From positions 1-20,455 of the IMG/VR virus record IMGVR_UViG_3300008262_004312: a DNA stretch of 20,455 nucleotides; one strand, written 5' to 3'. Origin of the DNA: a virus. Each line of letters begins with the position of its first letter. Position 1 is the first letter of the stretch. Positions 5,707 through 10,891 of the stretch are shown piece after piece. The notes beneath the pieces were generated by a model. The model was not told the origin of the DNA and made no database searches. It saw only the letters and a program-made list of their open reading frames with translations. A program made the position numbers and the translations under genes.

Positions 5707-5781
5707 GGGGGAAGTAGTGGGCTACGGTATGGGCTTGCACCCTGTATGACTACAAGAGTTCGATTCTCTGGTCCTCCACCA
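5707..5781 (+). tRNA. tRNA-Ala(TGC), copy 1, reduced D-loop
   Basis: Acceptor GGGGGAA with GTCCTCC (last pair imperfect), A73, CCA. Anticodon loop CTTGCAC. The D region GTAG-TGGG-CTAC has a loop of only four bases, which is atypical. Another Ala(TGC) gene is at 11329. Confidence 0.82.
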
Positions 5782-5788
5782 ATTTTAT

Positions 5789-5866
5789 CTCTGTGTAATG
5801 TCAATCTGGTAGACGGCCTGATCTGGAGTCAGGAGGCTGTAGGTTCGAATCCTACCATGGAGACCA
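5789..5866 (+). tRNA. tRNA-Pro(TGG)-like, atypical C33
   Basis: Acceptor CTCTGTG/CATGGAG, A73, CCA. Anticodon arm CCTGA-TCTGGAG-TCAGG aligns best as TGG with C at position 33 where U is nearly universal. A canonical Pro(TGG) gene is at 12053, so identity here is uncertain. Confidence 0.78.
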
Positions 5867-5871
5867 ATTTT

Positions 5872-5946
5872 GCTCTGTTATTTCAAAGGCTAGAATTCCG
5901 GTTTTGTAGTCCGGCGATGGCGGTTCGAGTCCGTCACGGAGCACCA
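5872..5946 (+). tRNA. tRNA-Thr(TGT), copy 1
   Basis: Acceptor GCTCTGT/ACGGAGC, A73, CCA. Anticodon loop TTTGTAG with an unpaired T-T at 31-39. A canonical Thr(TGT) gene is at 11596. Confidence 0.85.
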
Positions 5947-6106
5947 AGTTTTGGGATAGACGATAGTTTAGAGTCCCTGCCAGTCTAGCCACAGTGGGGT
6001 TAACTGTGGTGACACTACAGTATGACTGAAGCCGGTATGTTAAACTTGACTATTCGAGACAATCTAGCGAGTCCTCCAGCGGGATAGTTAGGCACCCAAT
6101 CTATTT
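5947..6106 (+). ncRNA. structured spacer RNA between tRNA-Thr and tRNA-Phe
   Basis: A 160-base segment without a gene. CAGTC (5981-5985) pairs with GACTG (6024-6028) and encloses a perfect 7-bp hairpin CCACAGT/ACTGTGG (5989-5995, 6003-6009) with loop GGGGTTA. GGGATAG occurs twice, at 5953 and 6081. No ACAGCAA box and no tRNA. Function unknown. Confidence 0.4.
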
Positions 6107-6182
6107 GCCGCTTTAGCTGATGTGGTCATAGCAACGGTTTGAAGCACCGAGGAACGTGGTTCGATCCCACGAGGCGGCACCA
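6107..6182 (+). tRNA. tRNA-Phe(GAA)
   Basis: Acceptor GCCGCTT/AGGCGGC, A73, CCA. Anticodon loop TTGAAGC, T-arm CGTGG-TTCGATC-CCACG. Confidence 0.92.
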
Positions 6183-6189
6183 ATCAATG

Positions 6190-6310
6190 GTCGCTGTAGT
6201 TTAATGGTAGAACGTTATACGACAGCTATCCTGACAAGGATACAGACAGCAATCTTTTCAATTCCACTGCTAATGGAAAGGTCTGGGTTCGAATCCCAGC
6301 GGCGACCCCA
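6190..6310 (+). ncRNA. tRNA-like gene carrying the ACAGCAA-family stem (member 2)
   Basis: It begins and ends as a tRNA: acceptor GTCGCTG/CGGCGAC, C73, CCA, D-arm GTTT-AATGGTA-GAAC, T-arm CTGGG-TTCGAAT-CCCAG. Between position 26 and a good anticodon arm TTCCA-CTGCTAA-TGGAA (6262-6278, reading GCT) lies a 47-base insertion holding a hairpin TATCC-TGACAA-GGATA (6227-6242) and the box ACAGCAA (6246-6252). Element order is that of the 7533 RNA, circularly permuted. It may be an intron-bearing tRNA or a tRNA-mimicking Y RNA. The GCT reading would mean Ser, but the short variable loop does not suit Ser, and a normal Ser(GCT) gene is at 9785. Confidence 0.7.
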
Positions 6311-6316
6311 AGTTTA

Positions 6317-6380
6317 AGGATGCTAACAGCAACTTTTAACATTAGACTTGTAATCTAACCACGTTAAAATGCATCCTGTT
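6317..6380 (+). ncRNA. ACAGCAA-family RNA, member 3 (Y-RNA-like)
   Basis: Stem AGGATGC (6317-6323) with GCATCCT (6371-6377), box ACAGCAA 6326-6332, flank TGTT. Inside, TTTTAAC pairs with GTTAAAA around an anticodon-arm-like hairpin TTAGA-CTTGTAA-TCTAA (6342-6358). The first 16 bases of the stem and box are identical to member 1. It forms the leader of the next small gene, ending 10 bases before its AAAGGAG. Confidence 0.68.
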
Positions 6381-6397
6381 TTATAAAGGAGATAGTT

Positions 6398-6574
6398 ATG
6401 TGGCTTTTAATTATTACAATGTGGAGTACTATCCCAATGGCGAATACTAGTAATGGAAGTATACATGCGAAATTTGGAGATCACGAAAGCTGTCTAAAAG
6501 CAAAAGAACAGTTTGAACGACGTATTCATATTGACAACTATAGAGTTGTAGCCAGCTGTACGTTTAGAGGATAA
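6398..6574 (+). CDS. small exported or membrane-anchored protein, unknown
   Basis: A 58-residue protein starting MWLLIITMWSTIPMANTSNG. The hydrophobic N terminus followed by a polar segment looks like a signal peptide or anchor with possible cleavage after Ala-Asn. Two cysteines in the remaining domain (C32 and C54) could form a disulfide in the periplasm. An AAAGGAG site is at good distance. The ACAGCAA-family RNA at 6317-6380 lies in its leader. Function not recognised. Confidence 0.72.
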   Translation: MWLLIITMWSTIPMANTSNGSIHAKFGDHESCLKAKEQFERRIHIDNYRVVASCTFRG

Positions 6575-6586
6575 GGAGAAAACAAA

Positions 6587-6654
6587 ATGGGGCGATCGCA
6601 GTTTTACTCATGCTTGTGGTGTTAATATACTTTATTGATAAAAATTTAAAATAG
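6587..6654 (+). pseudogene. tiny membrane-peptide gene with apparent one-base frameshift
   Basis: After AAGGAGAA an ATG at 6587 opens a 12-codon frame. In the frame shifted by one base after the GGGG run, the sequence reads AIAVLLMLVVLIYFIDKNLK, a clean single membrane helix ending in TAG at 6652-6654. One extra G in the run would give a continuous 22-residue membrane peptide. It may be a mutation, a sequencing error or programmed frameshifting. An internal ATG at 6610 could give a 14-residue product. Confidence 0.45.
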
Positions 6655-6663
6655 GAGAATGAC

Positions 6664-6684
6664 ATGAAACGTGGTAAACGTTAG
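6664..6684 (+). CDS. possible minigene MKRGKR
   Basis: ATG with a good AGGAGAATGAC upstream opens a six-codon frame ending in TAG. The same frame continues for ten sense codons (CRSGTPYGPG) to a second TAG. It may be a leader peptide, a remnant or a read-through product. The following 6685-6746 is a structured-looking spacer in which AGGGTA can pair with TACCCT at the start of tRNA-Lys. Confidence 0.3.
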   Translation: MKRGKR

Positions 6685-6746
6685 TGTCGCTCTGGTACTC
6701 CGTATGGTCCAGGGTAGGCACAGTAAATCAATTTAATACGGGCTTA

Positions 6747-6823
6747 CCCTCTGAGGTGTTACTTGGTAGCATACCCGGCTCTTACCCGGTGAGGTCACAG
6801 TTCGAATCTGTGTAGAGGGACCA
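6747..6823 (+). tRNA. tRNA-Lys(CTT)
   Basis: Acceptor CCCTCTG/TAGAGGG, A73, CCA. Anticodon loop CTCTTAC, T-arm CACAG-TTCGAAT-CTGTG. Confidence 0.9.
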
Positions 6824-6826
6824 TAT

Positions 6827-6902
6827 GGGAGTATAGCTCAATGGCTAGAGCAACCGGCTTTTAACCGGTAGGTTCAGGGTTCGAGTCCCTGTGCTCCTAC
6901 CA
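6827..6902 (+). tRNA. tRNA-Lys(TTT)
   Basis: Acceptor GGGAGTA/TGCTCCT, A73, CCA. Anticodon arm ACCGG-CTTTTAA-CCGGT, three bases after tRNA-Lys(CTT). Confidence 0.94.
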
Positions 6903-6905
6903 TAC

Positions 6906-7132
6906 GAATGACAATTCGTTGTCAGCAAGAGAAAGTCACGCTATCTAGGTTTCTTCGAAGGACCGAAATAGTAGAAGGTTACGGGTTCGATGCCCGACGG
7001 ATCGGAAGATCCGGGTGCATGGTGGCGCACAGACTGGACAAGTATCCCAAGTGACGTACCGAGTCCCGTCCGGACTAGTGCAATCGGGTGAATGGTACTT
7101 ATAACGATGGTAGTACAAATGAGTTGTCATCC
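6906..7132 (+). ncRNA. ACAGCAA-family RNA, member 4, with permuted tRNA-like body
   Basis: A closing stem GAATGACAATTC (6906-6917) pairs with GAGTTGTCATCC (7121-7132) over 11 of 12 positions; TCAGCAA follows at 6922-6928. Inside come a T-arm CGGG-TTCGATG-CCCG (6982-6996), then a stem CGGATC/GATCCG closed by GGAA (6998-7013, the acceptor position), then a D-arm GTGC-ATGGTGGC-GCAC (7015-7030). Order T-arm, closed acceptor, D-arm inside an end stem is the layout of YrlA-type Y RNAs. The 3' part holds further hairpins, for example AGTCC/GGACT near 7060. The CTAT/ATAG and GTCAC/GTGAC pairings may complete the body. Confidence 0.65.
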
Positions 7133-7136
7133 TTAT

Positions 7137-7211
7137 GGTAATGTAGCATAATGGTAGTGCGCCTCCTTCATACGGAGCAAAGTGAAAGTTCGACTCTTTC
7201 CATTACCACCA
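7137..7211 (+). tRNA. tRNA-Met(CAT), elongator or Ile2
   Basis: Acceptor GGTAATG/CATTACC, A73, CCA. Anticodon loop TTCATAC. A separate initiator-type gene is at 13912. If C34 is lysidylated this tRNA would read AUA as Ile; sequence alone does not decide. Confidence 0.9.
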
Positions 7212-7453
7212 ATTCTATGGTGCTCTTAGTGTAGTGGCCTGCACATCATGTATAGCTGGCTCCGGAAGGGCTAACTTGAAGGCTTTATAAAAGCCACGCT
7301 GGGATCAATATGAACGGGTGCTGGTACAGCGGCGAGCCCGTTGAGATCTAGATCGCTCCATGTTAGGCGAGACAAATAGGGAGTGGCTGTAACCACTGGT
7401 CGCCTCAAGCGAAAGCTAAACCAAAACTCTGTAGTTCTTTTTCATCAGATAAT
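7212..7453 (+). ncRNA. structured non-tRNA RNA, type C
   Basis: No gene in 240 bases but dense pairing. CTAAC (7271-7275) with GTTAG (7362-7366) encloses GGCTTT/AAAGCC (7281-7295) and AACGGG/CCCGTT (7313-7342) with an inner GCTG-GTA-CAGC. Next GGCGA/TCGCC (7366-7404) encloses AGTGG/CCACT (7382-7397), then an AGC-GAAA-GCT tetraloop hairpin (7408-7417). The 5' end resembles a tRNA 5' half, but no T-arm or matching acceptor strand follows. Function unknown. Confidence 0.5.
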
Positions 7454-7527
7454 GCGGGTATGATGTAATGGTAACCTGAAACCTTGCCAAGGTTTATTCG
7501 CGAGTTCGATTCTCGCTACCCGCTCCA
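7454..7527 (+). tRNA. tRNA-Gly(GCC)
   Basis: Acceptor GCGGGTA/TACCCGC, U73, CCA. Anticodon arm AAACC-TTGCCAA-GGTTT. Confidence 0.94.
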
Positions 7528-7532
7528 GTTTA

Positions 7533-7649
7533 GGGATACTCACAGCAAATTCTATCCAAACGATAGGTAGTTGGTTCGAGTCCAACAGTTGGCTTCATGC
7601 CAGTTTAGCTCATTAGGTAGAGCATTCGTCAAACGATAGTATCCCGTTT
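7533..7649 (+). ncRNA. ACAGCAA-family RNA, member 5: circularly permuted tRNA-like RNA
   Basis: Stem GGGATACT (7533-7540) with AGTATCCC (7638-7645), box ACAGCAA 7542-7548. Inside, in order: hairpin CTATC-CAAAC-GATAG (7552-7566), T-arm GTTGG-TTCGAGT-CCAAC (7570-7586), acceptor AGTTGGC, loop TTCAT, acceptor GCCAGTT (7587-7605), D-arm GCTC-ATTAGGTA-GAGC (7608-7623). The acceptor stem is thus closed by a five-base loop and the tRNA halves are in reverse order. The 5-base hairpin loop is not an anticodon loop, which favours a tRNA mimic over a permuted tRNA gene. It forms the leader of the gene at 7668. Confidence 0.75.
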
Positions 7650-7667
7650 TATTCCAAGGAGAGTGTT

Positions 7668-7856
7668 ATGAAACCTGTCATGTTTAAAAATCGCATGAAC
7701 AGCGATAAGGTAATTTGTGAAGACACTCGCAAAGTTGAAACAATCGACGGCGTCGAGTACCTCGTTGTTCATAAAGTTGATAACCAACGTCCTTTCTTGA
7801 TGCGTAAAGATGCACTAGAGAAAGTTCAAGATAAAAAGAAAATTATAGGTCTATAG
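7668..7856 (+). CDS. hypothetical 62-residue protein
   Basis: Starts MKPVMFKNRMNSDKVICEDT and ends DKKKIIGL. It is a small, basic, soluble protein with beta-strand-like alternation (VETIDGVEYLVVHKV). A CCAAGGAGAG site precedes the ATG, directly behind the permuted tRNA-like RNA. The final codons and TAG stop lie inside tRNA-Val (overlap 7847-7856), so the C terminus is written by the tRNA acceptor and D-arm. Function not recognised. Confidence 0.82.
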   Translation: MKPVMFKNRMNSDKVICEDTRKVETIDGVEYLVVHKVDNQRPFLMRKDALEKVQDKKKIIGL

Positions 7857-7920
7857 TTTAATGGTAGAACGTTGCCCTGACATGGCAATAATACAAGTTC
7901 GATTCTTGTTAGACCTACCA
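7847..7920 (+). tRNA. tRNA-Val(GAC)
   Basis: Acceptor AGGTCTA/TAGACCT, A73, CCA. Anticodon arm TTGCC-CTGACAT-GGCAA. Its first ten bases are the end of the preceding gene. Confidence 0.94.
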
Positions 7921-7929
7921 ATAGAAAAT

Positions 7930-8403
7930 ATGAAAAGAATATTATTTTTATTGTTGTTAGCTCCTGTTATTGCTAACGCTAAATGTAACAACTACATTAT
8001 AGCCTTTAGGGGTTTAGAAGATGCTTTTGATAAAGAAGCGTTTTTACAATACGCAAATATCAAGTCAAGCTGTTATAAAATATTTAATTGGCAACAAGTC
8101 GATCATGCTGTAGACTTTATCAACAACTTGGTCACAGATTACGAATTTTACGGATTTAGTAAAGGTGCATGGTCTGTGTCTAAGACTTTGACTAAAGTAA
8201 AACATAAACCAAAATATATTATAACAATAGGTGCATGGCATACTACCGACGTAGATTTCAGTAAGTATAATATTAAATTTAATAATTTCTTTGATCATTC
8301 TGGTCGTAATCAAAAATCACCAGGTACGCACATTTACAACGTGCCGCATATGAGAATGCAAAATCATATTAATAAGTTAATGCCCCTCTGGCCAAATTGG
8401 TAA
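7930..8403 (+). CDS. exported alpha/beta-hydrolase-like protein
   Basis: A 157-residue protein with a clear signal peptide (KR, then ILFLLLLAPVIANA, likely cut after ANA at residue 17). GFSKG with S77 is a GxSxG nucleophile elbow, after a segment YYIIAFRGLED-like at the N terminus and before IGAW and DHSG, which could supply other catalytic positions. This suggests a small periplasmic esterase or lipase, possibly for lysis or surface modification; the activity is not certain. The frame is open further upstream through tRNA-Val, but the signal peptide fixes ATG 7930. The TAA lies inside tRNA-Leu(CAA), a 22-base overlap. Confidence 0.78.
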   Translation: MKRILFLLLLAPVIANAKCNNYIIAFRGLEDAFDKEAFLQYANIKSSCYKIFNWQQVDHAVDFINNLVTDYEFYGFSKGAWSVSKTLTKVKHKPKYIITIGAWHTTDVDFSKYNIKFNNFFDHSGRNQKSPGTHIYNVPHMRMQNHINKLMPLWPNW

Positions 8404-8463
8404 AGGCAGCTCTCTCAAAAGGAGTGTTAGTAAGTCCCGGTTCGAGTCCGGGGAGGGGTACCA
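8382..8463 (+). tRNA. tRNA-Leu(CAA)
   Basis: Acceptor GCCCCTC/GAGGGGT, A73, CCA. Anticodon arm GCTCT-CTCAAAA-GGAGT, variable region of about ten bases. The first 22 bases overlap the hydrolase-like gene. Confidence 0.92.
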
Positions 8464-8464
8464 A

Positions 8465-8538
8465 GCTCTTGTAGTTAAATGGCATAACACAGTCTTGGTA
8501 AGACTGTATTTCAAGTTCGATTCTTGGCTAGAGCACCA
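8465..8538 (+). tRNA. tRNA-Thr(GGT)
   Basis: Acceptor GCTCTTG/CTAGAGC (one mismatch), A73, CCA. Anticodon arm CAGTC-TTGGTAA-GACTG. Confidence 0.93.
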
Positions 8539-8542
8539 ACAA

Positions 8543-8619
8543 GCTCTTGTGGCGCAATTGGTAGACGCACAGCGTTGAGGTCGCTGACAGTAAGAGTTCG
8601 AATCTCTTCAAGAGCACCA
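8543..8619 (+). tRNA. tRNA-Leu(GAG)
   Basis: Acceptor GCTCTTG/CAAGAGC, A73, CCA. Anticodon arm CAGCG-TTGAGGT-CGCTG. Confidence 0.93.
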
Positions 8620-8622
8620 AGG

Positions 8623-8697
8623 ACCGCGATAGTCTAAAGGATAGGCAACGCTCTTCTAAAGCGTAAGATGTTGGTTCGAGTCCAACTCGCGGTGCCA
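8623..8697 (+). tRNA. tRNA-Arg(TCT)
   Basis: Acceptor ACCGCGA/TCGCGGT, G73, CCA. Anticodon arm ACGCT-CTTCTAA-AGCGT. Confidence 0.94.
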
Positions 8698-8709
8698 TAA
8701 ATATATTTT

Positions 8710-8784
8710 CGGGCTTTGGTGAAATGGATATCATGCTTGTCTTCGAAACAAGCGGTGTGGGTTCGATTCCTGCAAGCCCGGCCA
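8710..8784 (+). tRNA. tRNA-Arg(TCG)
   Basis: Acceptor CGGGCTT/AAGCCCG, G73, CCA. Anticodon arm CTTGT-CTTCGAA-ACAAG reads TCG. Confidence 0.9.
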
Positions 8785-8796
8785 GTCAAAATATAG

Positions 8797-8825
8797 TTGA
8801 CAGACCGTTCTGATGACTATATAAT
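8797..8825 (+). promoter_or_regulatory. perfect consensus promoter inside the tRNA array
   Basis: TTGACA (8797-8802), 17-base spacer, TATAAT (8820-8825). The predicted transcript start near 8832 begins with a 7-bp hairpin TTAGTTA/TAACTAA (8832-8851). It re-initiates transcription for the second half of the array. Confidence 0.92.
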
Positions 8826-8884
8826 AGAAGCTTAGTTAGACAAATAACTAAACACTTGTTCGTTAAAAATTCGAAAGGTAATTT

Positions 8885-8960
8885 GCTCGGTTCGTCTATC
8901 GGTCTAGGACACCGCCCTTTCACGGCGGGAAGAGGGGTTCGATTCCCCTACCGAGTACCA
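8885..8960 (+). tRNA. tRNA-Glu(TTC), copy 2
   Basis: Acceptor GCTCGGT/ACCGAGT, A73, CCA. Anticodon arm CCGCC-CTTTCAC-GGCGG. Sequence differs widely from copy 1. Confidence 0.94.
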
Positions 8961-9083
8961 TTAATGTTGTCTTCTGTAAGCACAGAGGCATGATCAAGCG
9001 TTATGTAACCGAAACAAACATTCCAGTAAACTCGAGTAAAGCTGGTGAGTTAGGCAAATAGTGCAGATGACAACATTAATGGT
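8957..9083 (+). ncRNA. RNA closed by a 15-bp terminal stem, with a possible 23-codon frame
   Basis: ACCATTAATGTTGTC (8957-8971) is the exact reverse complement of GACAACATTAATGGT (9069-9083); the first four bases are the tRNA-Glu 3' end. Just inside, TCTGT-AAGC-ACAGA forms a hairpin. An AGAGG followed by ATG at 8990 opens a 23-codon frame (MIKRYVTETNIPV to KAGELGK) ending in TAG at 9059-9061. It could be a structured RNA, a structured minigene or both. No ACAGCAA box. Confidence 0.5.
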
Positions 9084-9090
9084 AAGTTAT

Positions 9091-9173
9091 GCCCCGATGG
9101 TGGAATTGGTAGACACGCTGGTCTTAGAAGCCAGTACTTCGGTGTGCGAGTTCGAGTCTCGCTTGGGGCACCA
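9091..9173 (+). tRNA. tRNA-Leu(TAG)
   Basis: Acceptor GCCCCGA/TTGGGGC, A73, CCA. Anticodon arm CTGGT-CTTAGAA-GCCAG, class II variable arm with a CTTCGG turn. Confidence 0.95.
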
Positions 9174-9178
9174 ATAAT

Positions 9179-9270
9179 GGAAGTGTGGCAGAGTCTGGTT
9201 TATTGCACCGGTCTTGAAAACCGACGGTCTAGAGATAGGCCCGTGAGTTCGAATCTCACCGCTTCCACCA
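9179..9270 (+). tRNA. tRNA-Ser(TGA)
   Basis: Acceptor GGAAGTG/CGCTTCC, A73, CCA. Anticodon loop CTTGAAA, long class II variable arm. Confidence 0.94.
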
Positions 9271-9275
9271 ATTTC

Positions 9276-9354
9276 GGCCCGTTAGCTCAGTCTGGCCTAA
9301 GGCGCCGCCCTGTCACGGCGGAGATCACCGGTTCGAATCCGGTACGGGTCGCCA
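9276..9354 (+). tRNA. tRNA-Asp(GTC), copy 2
   Basis: Acceptor GGCCCGT/ACGGGTC, G73, CCA. Anticodon arm CCGCC-CTGTCAC-GGCGG. More canonical than copy 1. Confidence 0.95.
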
Positions 9355-9360
9355 AGATAT

Positions 9361-9434
9361 ATCTCGCTAGTGTAATGGCAGCATACCAGTCTCCAAAACT
9401 GTTGGTCGGGGTTCGAGTCCCTGGCGGGATGCCA
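9361..9434 (+). tRNA. tRNA-Trp(CCA)
   Basis: Acceptor ATCTCGC/GCGGGAT, G73, CCA. Anticodon loop CTCCAAA. Confidence 0.93.
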
Positions 9435-9485
9435 ATTAATAATGTCGTTGTCGCGATGTGTGGAAAAGAAAAGGAAATCGACAAT

Positions 9486-9686
9486 ATGTATGAAGTAAAA
9501 GGAAAGAATGTAACTTTTAATGTTATGACTCTAGACGAGGCTATGAAAACAGCTAGGGTAATGAATGAGTATGTAACTATTAAAAATAAAGAGTTCGAGC
9601 TAGTTGGTATCTTCGGTGCCGACGAAATTGTAGAAGGTGTATTGCCAAACGGCTTTACATACGACTGGAAAAAGCGTAGAATTTAA
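9486..9686 (+). CDS. hypothetical 66-residue protein
   Basis: Starts MYEVKGKNVTFNVMTLDEAM and ends YDWKKRRI. The pattern of a short beta strand, the helix TLDEAMKTARVMNEY and further strands suggests a small alpha/beta fold; soluble and cytoplasmic. The in-frame ATG at 9455 would add ten residues; I prefer 9486, with AAGGA about ten bases upstream. The frame open from 9144 runs through three tRNAs and is not real. It sits between tRNA-Trp and tRNA-Leu. Function not recognised. Confidence 0.75.
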   Translation: MYEVKGKNVTFNVMTLDEAMKTARVMNEYVTIKNKEFELVGIFGADEIVEGVLPNGFTYDWKKRRI

Positions 9687-9693
9687 TTTTTAT

Positions 9694-9778
9694 GCGCCTA
9701 TGGTGAAATAGGTAGACACAGGAGACTTAAAATCTCCCGACTTCGGTCATGCTGGTTCGATTCCGGCTAGGCGCACCA
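9694..9778 (+). tRNA. tRNA-Leu(TAA)
   Basis: Acceptor GCGCCTA/TAGGCGC, A73, CCA. Anticodon arm GGAGA-CTTAAAA-TCTCC, class II variable arm. Confidence 0.95.
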
Positions 9779-9784
9779 GATTTA

Positions 9785-9877
9785 GGAAGGATGGCTGAGA
9801 GGCTGAAGGCAGCGGTTTGCTAAACCGTCGATCTCTGTAAAAGTGGTCCGAGGGTTCGAATCCCTCTCCTTCCACCA
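9785..9877 (+). tRNA. tRNA-Ser(GCT)
   Basis: Acceptor GGAAGGA/TCCTTCC, A73, CCA. Anticodon arm GCGGT-TTGCTAA-ACCGT, long variable arm. Confidence 0.95.
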
Positions 9878-9898
9878 AGTTTATAAAAAAGGACAATT

Positions 9899-10090
9899 AT
9901 GTTAAAACCTACGGCAAGTTATAAGATGACTAAACAAACAAAACGCACTCTAGCATTGGGAACATTTACCAGTGAAGAACAGCGTCATGGTTGGAAGCGT
10001 TCAATGATTCAAGCAGAATTGGCTAGCAAGATTGTTATCAAGCCAGCTAAGAAAGAAAGAAACTTTAACAGTTCTTCTAACGCTGAATAA
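9899..10090 (+). CDS. hypothetical 63-residue basic protein
   Basis: Starts MLKPTASYKMTKQTKRTLAL and ends NFNSSSNAE. Rich in Lys and Arg, with HGWKRSMIQAELASK in the middle; probably nucleic-acid associated, but no known motif is visible. AAAAAGGA precedes the ATG. It lies between tRNA-Ser and tRNA-Asn. Function not recognised. Confidence 0.8.
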   Translation: MLKPTASYKMTKQTKRTLALGTFTSEEQRHGWKRSMIQAELASKIVIKPAKKERNFNSSSNAE

Positions 10091-10102
10091 ATATTTTTCC
10101 AT

Positions 10103-10178
10103 TCCCTGATAGCTCAGTCGGTAGAGCGACGGACTGTTAATCCGCAGGTCGGTGGTTCGAACCCACCTCGGGGAGCCA
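10103..10178 (+). tRNA. tRNA-Asn(GTT), copy 2
   Basis: Acceptor TCCCTGA/TCGGGGA, G73, CCA. Anticodon loop CTGTTAA. It is a close match to ordinary bacterial tRNA-Asn, unlike copy 1. Confidence 0.95.
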
Positions 10179-10183
10179 ACATT

Positions 10184-10891
10184 ATGAAACTTGAACTTAA
10201 TAAAGATTACAATTTTTTAATTCCTTACGATGTTCCAATGTTAAGAGTTGGCGACATTGGTGATTGCGGATATGTAATTGCTAAAAAAAGTTTAAGGGCT
10301 ACTAATCTTATTAGCCTAGGTTTAGGAACCAATTGGTCTTTTGACAAGCAATGGTTAGAACTTAATCCTGTTTCGGTTATACACGGATATGATGGAACGA
10401 TCTTTCCGGAAGAATTTCCAGAGGAACTTAAGAAAGAATACAAATCTTTCTTTAAAGGACAGGTAGTTCATTTTACAGAAAATGTAAGTGCTTCTAATAT
10501 TGATCAAATTTTAAAACGGGTGTCCGGTGATACATTTCTTAAAATGGATATCGAAGGAAGCGAATACGATTTAATTAGTAGCATTTCAAAAGCCAATCAT
10601 TTGATAGGCTTAGCGATAGAATTTCATGCATTAGATCTTGAAAATTGTAAAAATAAATTTAAATCAGCAATAGAACTATTATCCGCTGATTACAAGATTG
10701 TTCATGTACACGCAAATAATTTTGGAGGCATTTGTGAAGACTCGTTGCCGCATACGTTAGTAATTTCTTTTTTAAGAAAAGATTTATGTAAGACTGAAAA
10801 GAAACGACATGACTGCTATTTAGAAGGATTAGATTCTCCGAATGCCTTAAACAGCGAAGAATATAAATTGTACTTTATTAGAGAAGAATAA
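10184..10891 (+). CDS. FkbM-family methyltransferase
   Basis: A 235-residue S-adenosylmethionine-dependent methyltransferase. LISLGLGTNWSFDKQW near residue 45 occupies the SAM-binding motif I position, and FLKMDIEGSEYDLI (D122, E124, G125, S126) is the FkbM hallmark. Family members O-methylate sugars or polyketides, so with the glycosyltransferase-like and sugar-nucleotide genes in this window it may act on a phage or host-surface glycan. It begins five bases after tRNA-Asn. The stop overlaps the next ATG (TAATG), giving a three-gene run with the two following small genes. Confidence 0.88.
   Translation: MKLELNKDYNFLIPYDVPMLRVGDIGDCGYVIAKKSLRATNLISLGLGTNWSFDKQWLELNPVSVIHGYDGTIFPEEFPEELKKEYKSFFKGQVVHFTENVSASNIDQILKRVSGDTFLKMDIEGSEYDLISSISKANHLIGLAIEFHALDLENCKNKFKSAIELLSADYKIVHVHANNFGGICEDSLPHTLVISFLRKDLCKTEKKRHDCYLEGLDSPNALNSEEYKLYFIREE

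Noticed and set aside
5662-5988. 108-codon open frame on the + strand
   Set aside because: It runs through four tRNA genes (Arg, Ala, Pro, Thr) and has no ribosome binding site; it is a chance frame.
4106-7453. Group I intron hypothesis for the long structured spacers and the tRNA insertion at 6190
   Set aside because: I could not find the P7 and core sequences, the insertions are too short for group I introns, and no homing endonuclease frame is present.
9144-9485. N-terminal extension of the 9486-9686 gene
   Set aside because: The extension would be translated from tRNA-Leu, tRNA-Ser, tRNA-Asp and tRNA-Trp sequence.
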